DNA from: Apis mellifera
Taxonomy: Eukaryota > Arthropoda > Insecta > Hymenoptera > Apidae
Assembly (NCBI RefSeq): GCF_003254395.2
Contig: NC_037651.1
Coordinates: 6,950,001-7,014,000 of the forward strand
Direction: 5' to 3'
DNA length: 64,000 nucleotides
In this document: positions 12,078 through 22,883 of the stretch, one piece after another
Layout of the letters: the number at the start of each line of letters is the position of its first letter
Position numbering within the stretch: the first letter of the stretch is position 1
The notes under the pieces: generated by a model
The model's database searches: none
What the model was told of the DNA's origin: nothing
The model's input: only the letters and a program-made list of their open reading frames with translations
Made by a program: the position numbers and the translations under genes

Positions 12078-12554
12078 GTAAATAAGCGACTGTCATCTGA
12101 CGCCCGCAAAAACCGGATACACCGCGCCAGACTGGTCTCTCCGTCTTCCTCTCTCTCTCTTCTATCTTTCTATATATATATATATACATATCTTTCACCG
12201 TTGCTCTCCTCTCTTCCTTCGCTTTTATCCCTTATCCCTTCCCTTCCTTTTCTTTCCTCCTCCTCCTCGACTCGCTTTCTTTCCTTCCTTCTTATCTGTT
12301 CTTCATTTTGTCTCCCCTTTTTCCATCCTTTCTCTTCTTCTTCCTCCTCTTCTTCCTCCTCTTCTTCCTCTTCTTTCTCTATCTGTCGGTTTTCTCGAAC
12401 TCTACGTCGCGATGCACGGATGCGAGAGGATTAATTACAAAAAAATGCGCGGCGACGCGAATTCGAAACGTGATTCCACGAAGCAGCGGGCGGGAAGGGG
12501 GAGCGCGCGCCCAACTTTTTCGCCACCCCGTGGAGAGAGAGATGGCCCAATAAG

Positions 12555-12623
12555 CGATCGATCGGGATCGGGGGAGAGACAGGGTTGCCGACAGCTGTCG
12601 CGAGGGGCCCCCGGGGCCCCTCG
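12555..12623. repeat. Three consecutive palindromes
   Basis: CGATCGATCG (12555-12564) and CGACAGCTGTCG (12589-12600, centred on an E-box CAGCTG) are perfect palindromes. The third has 11-bp arms CGAGGGGCCCC and its reverse complement around a single central C (12601-12623), and abuts the second directly. The last is almost pure GC in a mostly AT-rich region and could extrude as a hairpin. Confidence 0.85.
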
Positions 12624-13002
12624 ATTGAAATTGAAATCGGGTATATGGGAAAGGTGAAGATTCGAGGAGAAAAGCGGGATTTTTTTCACTTCTCGCGCGA
12701 TGAAATTTCGAAAAGTCGAAGTATCTTTTCCGAATCTATTTAACTTTGAAAATTCGAAGAAATTGGAAAGTGATTCCAAGATGTTTCGTTATCAGTATGA
12801 AATTTTATAATTGAGATTGGAGGATTGAAAAGTGGTTTTTGGAAGAGAATATCGAGTTTAAATGTTAAATATAATAACGAGGGGTCGATGCTCGCCAAGA
12901 ATTTGCGAGGAACAATGTCGAAAGATACGGGGAGTTTTTGAAAGGGGACGCGGGATAGGATCTTTTATTTTTCGGCAATTCCGAGACAAATGATCGTTCG
13001 GG

Positions 13003-13653
13003 TTGACGGGCCATTATAACGACATTAGCAAAGTTTCTACGGGTCAGTTGACGGAGGAAGCTAGTAGTCGATTTCGTTCTCGACTTCATTCCTTTTTTCA
13101 AGCCTCCATGGCTTCCTCCTTTGTGGCCATTCCGCAAACCGGGGGGAGGGGGACGCACGCTCCGAAAGAATATTTCGGATTAATTGAAACTCCTCGAGCA
13201 ACGCGTAAACCCGAATTTCTTCGAGACTCGAATTTCAAATTGAACGATGAAAAAAAAAAAAGATCGAATCGAATAATATTTCACGTGTCGTATTATTCTT
13301 TCTTTAACAAACTTACCATTGATTCCGTCCCATCTTCCTCTCATCTCGAGAATGAAAAAATCAAAAATCATCTCCATCCTTCCACTGCTTCTTATCTATC
13401 GACAACTCCTCCAATTTCCTTAAACATAGAAAAAAGGAAAAGTATCGCAAACTCGCTATCAGCTGACTCGTCAACCAACTGTCCCTCCCGATTCTCAATG
13501 AGAAAGGAGCCAATAAACTCTGGATCGCGGTTTCGTAGCCCGATTAACCGATGGATCGAGGGTGAGGAAAGGGAGGGAGGGGGGAACCCGATCTCCTCCG
13601 GGTTTTTCGTGGCGGCGGCCCGGCTCTTGGACAGTGGAATTGGGAGGAATTAA
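13003..13653 (+). other. Long anonymous open frame (217 codons open, 181 from first ATG at 13108)
   Basis: The frame is open from 13003 to a TAA at 13651-13653. The first ATG is at 13108 (MASSFVAIPQTGG...). Composition is mixed apart from one KKKR run, with a polar Ser/Lys/Asn-rich middle and a basic C-terminal third. There is no recognisable domain, signal peptide or membrane segment, and third-position bias is weak. It may be a chance frame in conserved noncoding sequence; an unspliced small gene is possible. Confidence 0.15.
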
Positions 13654-13753
13654 AAACGAAGTGAAATAAAGCAAAAGGCAGAGCGACGAGGAGACGCGGT
13701 TTGCCGGGTGCTTTGTGATGTTCCCAGAGGCCGCTCCCTCCCACTTATTTCAC

Positions 13754-13776
13754 CCTCTCTCTCTCTCTCTCTCTCC
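13754..13776 (+). repeat. (CT)n microsatellite
   Basis: An uninterrupted CT dinucleotide run lies inside a longer pyrimidine tract (about 13740-13860). GAGA-factor-type proteins bind such runs in insects, but no linked promoter is evident. Confidence 0.85.
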
Positions 13777-13859
13777 CTCTCCTTCTCCTTGCCCCTTGGT
13801 TCCCTTCTCGGTCCACCTCTTCTCCACGGCTTCTCTTCTCTTCTCCTCTTCCACGTTCC

Positions 13860-15475
13860 ACGCAGCGAGGAACTAATTTGAGTGGAGTGCTAGCCCCGTC
13901 CGCGGGCAAAAACTAATCACCCACCTCCCTCCCTCAAACGTTTACCCCTCAACGTCAATTACCATTTCTAATTCGGCTATCGTGAATTAATACGACGATC
14001 CCGCGAGAGGACACCAACACAGGAGAAGGAGAAAGAGGAGGAGGAGGAGGAGATTTCGTCGATCTCGTCGCAAGATCTTGGCAGAGATCTCGTTCGTCTC
14101 GCTTTATTATTTCAACGATGAATGATTCGATATCGGCCTGTACGCGATGATCTGTTAATTTTATAGAAAGAAATGGAACATTTATATTTATATCTACGGA
14201 TGTTTTAAATTTCGGAGGGATTTACTCGTTTTCGTTCGAATGGGAAGGAAAGTTTAATTTTTTTCAAACGAATTATCGTTTGTTGGAATAAAGAGATGGA
14301 TAGATAATTGGAGATGGAGATAATTGGGGAATAATTGGGGACACATGGTGGACACGGTGTTTCGATCATCGAGGAACACTTGGTGGAGGAGGGATGGCCT
14401 GGTCAAGAGGGCCAGTATTAACGATAATTAGATAATTAATTGGTCGTCCCGGGCGAATGGAGGAGATCGGTCAGAGACGAGACGGAGCCGACTATAAATT
14501 CACCAATTATCGCTCTAACGCGTAATTGGGCCGATCTTCCGCTCGAAACTTTGTGGGAAAGCAGTCGACCGCGACATTGGCGCCAATTTACTGATTGCAT
14601 TAACAGGCTAATTGTGCCGTTGCGCCGGGGAAGGATCGTTGCTCCTCGAGAATCGATCCGTCCAAATATCCTCCTATTTTCTCATCTTCTCTTCGATATT
14701 TTAATTTTAATCCGATCCGATCGAATTGCATTCAAATTTTTATCATTGGACGCGAGAATTCGGGGACCACCACCTTCGAAGCCTTTTTTTTTCAAGCCCA
14801 CTTTCCAGGAAGTCCTTTTGCTCCCGCCGAACCCGTTTCTCCCCCTTCCTTCCCCCGAAATGCCGTGGATCTTTAAAGATCTACGGACCCTTCCTAGACG
14901 ATCGACCGATCGATGCATTCCTCAGCCCGATCATCCCCGAATTCCTCGACCTGCTCGTTCCAATAACCCGGTGCAAACTCGATTAACGGGAATAATTTAA
15001 GGAATCGTGCTCGATTCGTCGAATCCTGTTTCGAGTCGAAAGAAAGGGGGGCCAATTGTCGAAGAAGGGAGATGAATTTTCGAGCGTGCGTTTTTAGAAA
15101 AGAGATTTGAGAAAAGGGGTCGTAAAGTGAAAAATAAAATGTCGTGGTGGTAATTTAACACGAGTGGGGGAGCGTAATCAGTCATCGCCTCGCGATTGTT
15201 TCGTTCGGAGAGAAGGTAATTAGTCATTAGGCGGGCGATATTAAGCGGGCAGCCGGCCGGCATTACCCCGTGGATTAGCGGAATCTTTTAAAAAGGGAAT
15301 GGAAAATCAGCTGGGTTAAAGGAACGAGAAAATTACCCTCTTGTTTGATCCGGTAGGGGTTGGAATGAGTCCTCGGTTGCGAAAGATTGTGTGCTCATGT
15401 AACGAGGGCGATCGGAAGATACATTTTCAATCGCTTCGCATCTATCAATTTTTGCAAAAGATCTTTGTTCTTTGT
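13860..15475. other. Noncoding, enhancer-like GC/AT mosaic
   Basis: The stretch holds homeodomain-type TAAT words (the 16-mer TAATTAGATAATTAAT at 14425-14440 recurs exactly at 45438-45453) and GC-balanced blocks. An open frame at 14440-15000 (+) is protein-like but begins at TTG, has no recognisable domain, and overlaps open frames on the other strand. No exon is supported. Confidence 0.4.
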
Positions 15476-15479
15476 GGAT

Positions 15480-16235
15480 GACATTTTTACATTCGATACA
15501 CTTTAAAGATTTCCTTTAAAATTGTATTTTGGATCGTCTGTTCGCTAATCTGAAGAGACTTAGAAATAATACTTAAAAATAAAAAGAAGAAAAAAGGGAA
15601 GAAGATGGAAAAATGAATATGGCATTTTTATATTCGAAACACTTTAAAGATTTTCTTTAAAATTATATTTTGGATTGTCTGTTCGTTAATCTGAACAGAT
15701 TGAATCACTGAATTTAGCAATAATATCTAAAAATAAAAAGAAGAAAAAAGGAAGAAGATGGAAAGATGAATATGGCATTTTTATATTCGAAGCACTTTAA
15801 AGATTTCCTCTAAAATTATATTTTACATCGTCTCTTCTCTAATCTGAATTTAGCAATTCTCTGAAAATAAAAAGAAGAAAAAAGGGAAGAAGATGAAAAG
15901 ATGAATATGACATTTTTTATATTCGAAACACTTTAAAGATTTCCTTTAAAATTATATTTTGGATTGTCTGTTCGTTAATCTGAACAGATTGAATCACTGA
16001 ATTTATCAATTCCCTAAAAATAAAAAAAAGAAAAAAAGGGAAGAAGATGGAAATATCTTTATCTTCCATGTAATCCAGAATCTTGTACACGAATGTAGTA
16101 TTTTTATATTTCAAGGATAAAGGAAACATTTCAAAGATATTCTCTAAAATTATATTTTAGATCGTCTGTTCGCTAATCTGAATTTATCAATTCCCTAAAA
16201 ATAAAAAGAAGAAAAAAAGGAAAGAAGAAGGAAGA
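15480..16235 (+). repeat. Minisatellite array B, unit about 134-189 bp, about 5 copies
   Basis: The block CATTTTTATATTCGAAACACTTTAAAGATT (with variants) starts at about 15482, 15622, 15777 and 15911, with a decayed copy near 16100. Each copy is followed by TTAAAATTATATTTTGGAT, CGTCTGTTCG and TAATCTGAA, then by an A-rich AAATAAAAAGAAGAAAAAAGG tract. Spacings are about 140, 155, 134 and 189. The last copy ends in a purine-rich run at 16235. Confidence 0.9.
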
Positions 16236-17580
16236 AGATCTTTACCTTCCACGTAACCCAGAAGCTCGTTCCAACATTCGAGCCTCGAGAAAAGAAAAAA
16301 AAGGACCAAAAGACGGGGACGTGAATGAAACGTGAGAGAAAATCGAAGATAAAAAAAAAAATAAAAAAACCAAAGACAAACTGGTTGTAAAAACGAGATG
16401 CTGAAACGGAATAGATAGACATAATGAATGGAGAAATCGTTTCACGTAGGCAGCGCGTGAATACGGTAGCAGTATCCTTTCCAGACCTCTTCTTCCCTCA
16501 ACCCTCCCTCCCTCCCACTCCCTTTTTTTCCTCCCCATCTCAAGAGACGGCTTTTTAAATTCATCATCGCCAAGGCTGTAAAAGCTCGCGCGGCCGCTTT
16601 ACGAGTGTGAATAGACGCTCGTCCAATTATGCAGCTTAATTTAAATGGGATAATTGCGTGGCCTGGCTCGCGTCTGTGATGGCGTTGTGCCTCGCGTGGA
16701 TACCGTTTTCGATGCCGCGGATGGGGGAGAGATGGGGGGTGGAGATGTGAGGCTGGCGGCTGATGGATACGAGGGGAGGGGGAGGGGTGTGTGTTTTACA
16801 GGGCAATCGGGAGGTGTAGATACGCGTAATTGGATCGCTCCAATAATATATTCATATTCGGTTTTCTAACCTCGCGCGTTTATTTTTAATGCGCTCCTCT
16901 TCTCGTCCAATAACAGCCATCCGGCGGCCACGAATTCTCGCCTCTTTATCCTTCTCGTCCGTTCAAATGATCGAAGATCGTTCCACGTAAGATCTTCCTT
17001 TGGATTTCATTTTCGCATTTCAAGCAGAAAGTTGATTTTTTTATTTGTTCAACAGCGTTCGAAACTTTTCCATTTTTTTTACTTTCGAACGAAGGGGTAA
17101 TTTTTACGATCGAAAGTGCATTCGAGATGATTTTCCAGAGGATCGAATAAATCTTTGAAAGTTTCGAGACGAGAGACGTTTTATTTTCGAAATTAAGCTC
17201 GAAATTAAGAACAAAGTTCCACGGTTTATTTGACAACTCAATAGCGTTGAATCAGTCGAGCAACGGATACTTTGAACAATTGTTACTCAAAAAATAATTT
17301 CAACCAATTAAAACTTATTAAAAACTTTCCCATTTTTGCTTTAGAAATAATGGAACGAATGCTCGAAACTTTCGATCGAGAGAGACGACCTTTCGAGACG
17401 AGAGGTTTCGGTCGAATGAAACGTGTGTTCCGAGCGCGTAACATTTAACCCGAGTGTGTTCGACGCACGAGCCACGGATTTAAAGTTGCTCTCTTGTCCT
17501 CGAGCGTGTAGGAGGAACGTTCCATCCCTCCTCTTTCCTTTTTTATCGCTCTCCTTAACCGCCGTGAATTTTCACGGCCG
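16236..17580. other. Noncoding, no gene seen
   Basis: Purine-rich sequence leads into a GC-balanced block (16560-16960) that contains a G-rich run near 16720-16795. AT-rich sequence follows. The open frames present (for example 16654-16869) lack ATG context, splice signals or domains. Confidence 0.45.
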
Positions 17581-17584
17581 GAAT

Positions 17585-18556
17585 TAAACGGTGCATTCCT
17601 TGCTTTTCCATTTTCTCGACACACCTTCGACCTTTCTTTCCGATCTCGATTTTCGATCCTAAAATCAGAGGGGAAGAGAGGGATAAGAGAGGAATATATT
17701 TGAATTGGAGAAAGAGAGATATATATATATCCTCTTACGTTACGAAAGTTGAACGATTAAATGGCGCATTCTTTGCTTTTCCATTTTTCCAACATCTTCG
17801 ACATCTTTCTTTCTGATCTCGATTTTCGATCCTAAAATCAAAGGAGAAGAAAGGGATAAGAAAGAAATATATTTGAATTGGAGAAAGAGAGATACATATA
17901 TATCCTCTTACGTTACGAAAGTTGAACGATTAAACGGCGCATTTCTTGCTTTTTTCCAACACACCTTCTACCTTTCTTTCGATTTTCGATCCTAAAATTC
18001 GAGAGGAAGAGAGGGATAAGAGAGGAATATATTTGAATTGAAGAAAGAGAGATACATATATATCCTCTTATGTTACGAAAGTTGAACGATTAAATGGCAC
18101 ATTCCTTGCTTTTTTCCAACACACCTTCGATCTTTCTTTCGATTTTCGATCCTAAAATTCGAGAAAAAGGGAGGGGATAAGAGAGGAATATATTTGAATT
18201 GAAGAAAGAGAGATACATATATATCCTCTTATGTTACGAAAGTTGAACGATTAAATGGCACATTCCTTGCTTTTTTCCAACACACCTTCGATCTTTCTTT
18301 CGATTTTCGATCCTAAAATTCGAGAAAAAGGGAGGGGATAAGAGAGGAATATATTTGAATTGAAGAAAGAGAGATACATATATATCCTCTTACGTTACGA
18401 AAGTTGAACGATTAAACGACGCATTCCTTGCTTTTTTCCAACACACCTTCGACCTTTCTTTCGATTTTCGATCCTAAAATTCGAGAAGGGATAAGAGAGG
18501 AATATATTTGAATTGAAGAGATATATCCCCTTACGTTAGAAAAGTTGAACGATTTT
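17585..18556 (+). repeat. Minisatellite array C, unit about 161 bp, 6 copies, two of them identical
   Basis: The marker TTTCGATCCTAAAAT recurs at 17651, 17824, 17984, 18144, 18305 and 18466, spaced 173, 160, 160, 161 and 161. A unit runs through GTTGAACGATTAAA, CATTCCTTGC, CCAACACACCTTCGA, the marker, GAGAGGAATATATTTGAA and TATATATCCTCTTA. Positions 18071-18231 and 18232-18392 are identical by eye over the full 161 bp, so at least one duplication is very recent. Outer copies are more diverged. Confidence 0.95.
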
Positions 18557-20860
18557 TCTTCGAAGGATGAGCGGGGAGGGGAAAGGGAAGGGAAGGAACG
18601 AGGCTCGGAAACGATAATTCTATTCGGGTGACGTTGATTCGTTGTGCAAGCCGGGTTTAGGGGAAATTAAGCACAGTCATATTCGCAATTAGAACGCGGC
18701 CTAAGTTCGCTCGTTTGCGGATTGTGCCGTGTAATCTCGCGTGTCCCTCCTTGCTCGCTGTCCTTTCACCCTCTCTCGCCGGGGATTCCCCTTCCCCCCT
18801 TCTCGTGACTCGCGATTTTTCACGTCCTCCAGACGATCGTTAGGCGAGTTATCACTGCTATTCTAGCCGCGTTTCCCTCGAAATCTCGCCGCTTCTTTCC
18901 TTTTTCTATTAAATCGACAGAGAGAGAGTGAAGATGTAACGTGATGGATCTTCTTGGATTTGTCTTTATTTCGTCCGATGTTTGGAAATTGGAATCTAGG
19001 AATTTTTTTTAATGGATTATTGTTATTTGTTACTTTTAAACTTGAAAGTTTCTCTCTTTTTTTTTTTTACTTGCGAGAAATAAAATCTTCGTTAATTTAG
19101 AATCTTTTGATCTCGACGTGTATTTCAAAATATCGTTTTTATCCGTTTATTTATTTATTTATATTATATTTGGACAGTGAATACTCGTAATTCATACTCG
19201 TGATATAGAAATGAACGATAAAAAGATCGTCCATTCATAATTCTTAGCGAACATTGTTCGAAGAACAATTCCTTTACGAAAGAGTAATTAAATTTCGCGC
19301 CACTCGCTATTATCATCCTCTTTCGTAATAATTTTTCAATCCTCCAGCGCGCATGTTTATCTCTCTTCTTTGAACAATACGATATGCTTCGTTTCTTCAT
19401 ATCCAACTTGCTACGCAAGTTTTACTCGAAAGGAGATAAAGAAAAAAGAAAAAAGAAAGAAAGAAAAGAAAAGAAAATTCAGTTAATCCTCGCCAATTAA
19501 CCACTTTTTATATATCTCCCGGCGAATATTATAAGCCATTAACGTCCCAGACCCGTGTTTCCGAACACGTTGTAAAATAAGATTGATTTAGAAGCGGCAT
19601 TTAAAGCGTGGACAAAGCGGCGAGACACCCGTCGATAAACCCGTGATCCGAGTTGGTGAACCATTGGAGGAGGACTTGGCCGCTCGGAGTCCATTGACTT
19701 TCCGCCTTTCCGGCCTCCAGGAAAAACCGACGACTTTGAACTCCGGCGCGCCGAGAAAATTCCATTTCCCTGTATGGAAAACCGCTCGTCGAATCGCCAT
19801 ACTGTAATTAGCGCCGTTGTATATGGGAATATAGAAGAAAAGGAGTTGGAAGATCGGCGCGGCGATACGCGGCTGAAAACGGATTCTTCCCGTCCGCTTC
19901 CATGAAACTCGTCCTCGCCACGTGAATCCAAATTGATTAATTAACTTATCCGTCCGACGTAAATTTTACGAATTTCACGTCTACGCCGTTTTTTCCGACG
20001 CGATGCAATTCAATAATTTCATTCCGGATTTAAATTTTTAACCAACGACTCGAAAAGAGTTAAAAGAAGAGATCCTCTCAGTTAGAATAATTAATTACAC
20101 GAGTGATTCGATGTTTATATATCGTCGAATGATTGGAATACGATCTGAAATTCGCGCGACGAGGATTAGGACTCGCGAGTCGAGGAGGGAACGAAATAAA
20201 ATTAGGATGCCGAGCGGCGTTCCAGGCGGATTCAGGTAGACATTGGAGTTTGCCCTCGCGCATTCCTCGTCCTTTTGCGGCGACCGGGATTGGAACTAAA
20301 ATTCTGAGGGGATGCGCATTCCGTCGAGTATCTAATCCGAATATACGTCTTTCCAGCCAAGGTTTCTCAAATCGAAATTTTCGATAGATTTACGAATCTT
20401 CGATAATTATCTCTTCGAAACTATAAATAATCCGTCCTCTCCATCTTTCAATCTCCCTGTTCCGATTCTTTCTCCTTTCTTCCTTTTTCAAACCACGACT
20501 TTACCACTTCGCCCACTTCACCATATATACATCGGCCATCAGAATTCGAAACATCGGCCGGTGACAAACTCGATCGAAGCTCGATCCATCCATACCCCAC
20601 TCTTCCCCCCGCCCACAAAAAAACCCCGTTCCCAAAGCATCCGCTCTGAAACTTCTTTCGAAAGAACGAGCAACCGAAACATCCTCTCGCGAACCCCCTG
20701 CTGCCAACCCCCTTTAAAACATTCGATCTTCTTCAGAAACGGCGAAACCCTCGGCGCGCGCGAGCTCGAGGCAAAAGGAACAAGAGAAAGAGGGAGAGAG
20801 AGAGATGGGGAGACCCGAGGAGATCCGGGATTCTAGAGAGCCGTAACCCTCTGGAGGGAG
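18557..20860. other. Noncoding, no gene seen
   Basis: GC-balanced blocks at 18590-18900, 19540-19930 and 20120-20300 alternate with AT-rich sequence. A - strand frame at 19539-19931 (130 codons) and short + strand frames overlap each other and show no domain or splice support. Confidence 0.45.
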
Positions 20861-21040
20861 GTGGCGGGTACGAAAGGAAGGCGGTGATGGCGGCGATCGA
20901 GGGCTGGAAGGGATCTGGGAAGTCAACCCTCGGGCGGGGTTGTCCAAGGAACGGAGGACCAGCTGGAGACCCTCGCCCTCTCCTGTCTGCCTCCTTTTCG
21001 TGCCTCCCCTCCCCCCTTTCCTCCGCCTCGGAATCGGCAT

Positions 21041-21452
21041 CCCTTTTTTTCTTCTCTTTTTTCCCCCCTCCTTTTTCTTTTTTTCTTTTTTTTTTTTTCC
21101 TCCCCAGAGTTGCGCCTGCGATGGGTGGAAACCAGGCAGCTCCGCTGCCGACCAATCGGGAGCCGGTTACGCCTCTGGAGTGCGCCGGCCGAGGCCGCTC
21201 TCGCCTTCCTCATCGACCTCGACGTCGAGCGGCCGGTCCTCCTCCCTCGCTCCTTCCTCTTGCCCTCCACCTCCTCGTCCCTCTTGCCCGCTTCGATCGT
21301 CCCCTGCCCCCTCCACGGCCAGGCGTCTCGCTTCCTCCACCTTTCCAACCGGCGACCCCTCCTCGTCGCTCTCCCGCGCAGCCGAGCCTCCTCCTCCTCC
21401 TCCGACCACGTTCCCCGTCCGCACCGAGTCTAGCTCTCCTCTCCTCCGTTAG
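21041..21452 (+). other. Possible Ser/Pro-rich exon behind a 65-nt pyrimidine tract
   Basis: Positions 21041-21105 are uninterrupted pyrimidines ending in CCCCAG, a textbook acceptor on the + strand (AG at 21106-21107). Behind it a GC-rich frame beginning AGT TGC GCC at 21108 runs to TAG at 21450-21452. It encodes a Ser/Pro-rich segment of about 114 residues (SCACDGWKPGSSAADQ..., then SSSTSTSSGRSSS). About 70% of codons end in G or C. Against it: all three + frames and one - strand frame stay open here because of composition, no partner exon is known, and the segment is low complexity. Confidence 0.22.
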
Positions 21453-22386
21453 ATTCCACCCAGAGAGTTCTTGTCCCTGTTCGGCAACTGATAGCGAATC
21501 CTACGCTATCTTTCCAACGCCGTTTCCTTGTTCCTAGTCCCCTTCCCCTTCCACGGATCGCCGCAACGCTTTTTCCGACGGATTTCTCCGAATCCTCGCC
21601 ACTGTTCCCCGACCTACGGAGAAAATCCTTCTCTCTCGCCAGGATCGTCGTCTTTCCTTGCTCGGAGAACGTCCAGGTTTCGATCGAACAATCTTCTCGA
21701 GCATTCATCCCTTTCGTTTCCGTTTCGATAGAATTAGAATTTTCGGTAATTCTATTTTGCCTTCCACTTGTAGGTTCAAGGAGAAGAAGTAGGAGGTTGG
21801 TTTCTTTTTCTTCGAAAAGGGATGTTTGTTAGCAGGATTCAATCGCCGAGCCGAGGTAACGTGAACGGATTCGAAAATAATTGTTTCTATAATTTTGATT
21901 AAACTTTCTTTATGGTGAAAGGAAGGAGAAGCTTACTCTTACATCGAATCGCTGTATGAAAATAGGATCCTTCAGGCATAAGAGGACCACCTCTCTGATT
22001 CGCTTCAAGGGATTGGTATATTTCTTGCCCCGTTCCTCCATAATATTCATCATCTTTCCGTGGAGGAAAAAAGAGGACGTGATTTAATAATTTAACAGAT
22101 CGTAAAGAAAGAAGGCTCGAAAGAAGACGAATAAATATGAAAGTTCGATAAATGAGAACGAGAATGCATAAATATAAAAATTGATAAACGTAGGTGAAAA
22201 AGAAAGAGACGAGCAATGGAAGAACTCGTTGAACAATTTTCAGGATCGACGTGTGAAAAAAAAAAGCAAGGAATAAAATATTCGTAAAATCGAACCTCGC
22301 CATTTTGGAAATAATTCACGTCGAGAGAAAGGAATTGAACGATATTAATCGATGAATGAATAAAATGTCGCGCGAGACGGTTGGAA

Positions 22387-22640
22387 ATGGAGCGAGCCAT
22401 CTCTTGGAACCACGGTTCACCGCGTTCACCCCCTGTGCATCGAGTTGCAGCTGCACAGGTGTGGCCGCCTCGACCCCCTTCCACCCCTAAGGAGAAGGGG
22501 GATGGGTTTGGCGATGGCAGGGCGAGGCGCGCATGCCAGCTCTCCGTTCGTCCAAGACCTGCTCGAGAGACCTGCTTCCTCCCAAGGACCAACCCCTTTC
22601 CTCGGAGGGGGTGCGGCCACTCGGTGCAACGCGTAAGTCG
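22387..22640 (+). other. GC-rich block with ATG frame reaching a consensus donor
   Basis: An ATG at 22387 opens a frame (MERAISWNHGSPRSPP...) that is free of stops up to a GTAAGT donor-like site at 22631. The residues are Pro/Arg-rich with no recognisable domain. Another frame of the same strand is also open. It could be a first coding exon or only a CpG-rich regulatory block. Confidence 0.18.
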
Positions 22641-22883
22641 AGCAACCCTTCTCCTTCTCCTTCGCTCCCTCCCCCCCTTCCACGTCACTCCAAGCGGCAC
22701 GGAAGCCGCGGAAACGAGTTTTAATTAATCACCTCCAGTTTCCTCCTGGTGCTCGCGCCATCTGCGAAGGATCCTCTCTCGCGGCCGACACCGCGAGACC
22801 GAGGCAAAAAAGGAATCCTCCAACGAGCACCGAATCTATGGCCTCGTTTTTCGCCTCGCGCGCCTCTCCTCCGGCTATCCCGG

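Noticed and set aside
20902..20928. Walker-A-like string GWKGSGKST in a + strand frame
   Set aside because: The match is short, no Walker B or fold follows, and the frame runs into pyrimidine-derived low complexity. Probably chance.
21167..21424. - strand frame with acidic segment DRPLDVEVDEEGES
   Set aside because: It starts at GTG, has no acceptor or ATG upstream before a stop, and mirrors the GC-rich + strand composition. Not supported as an exon.
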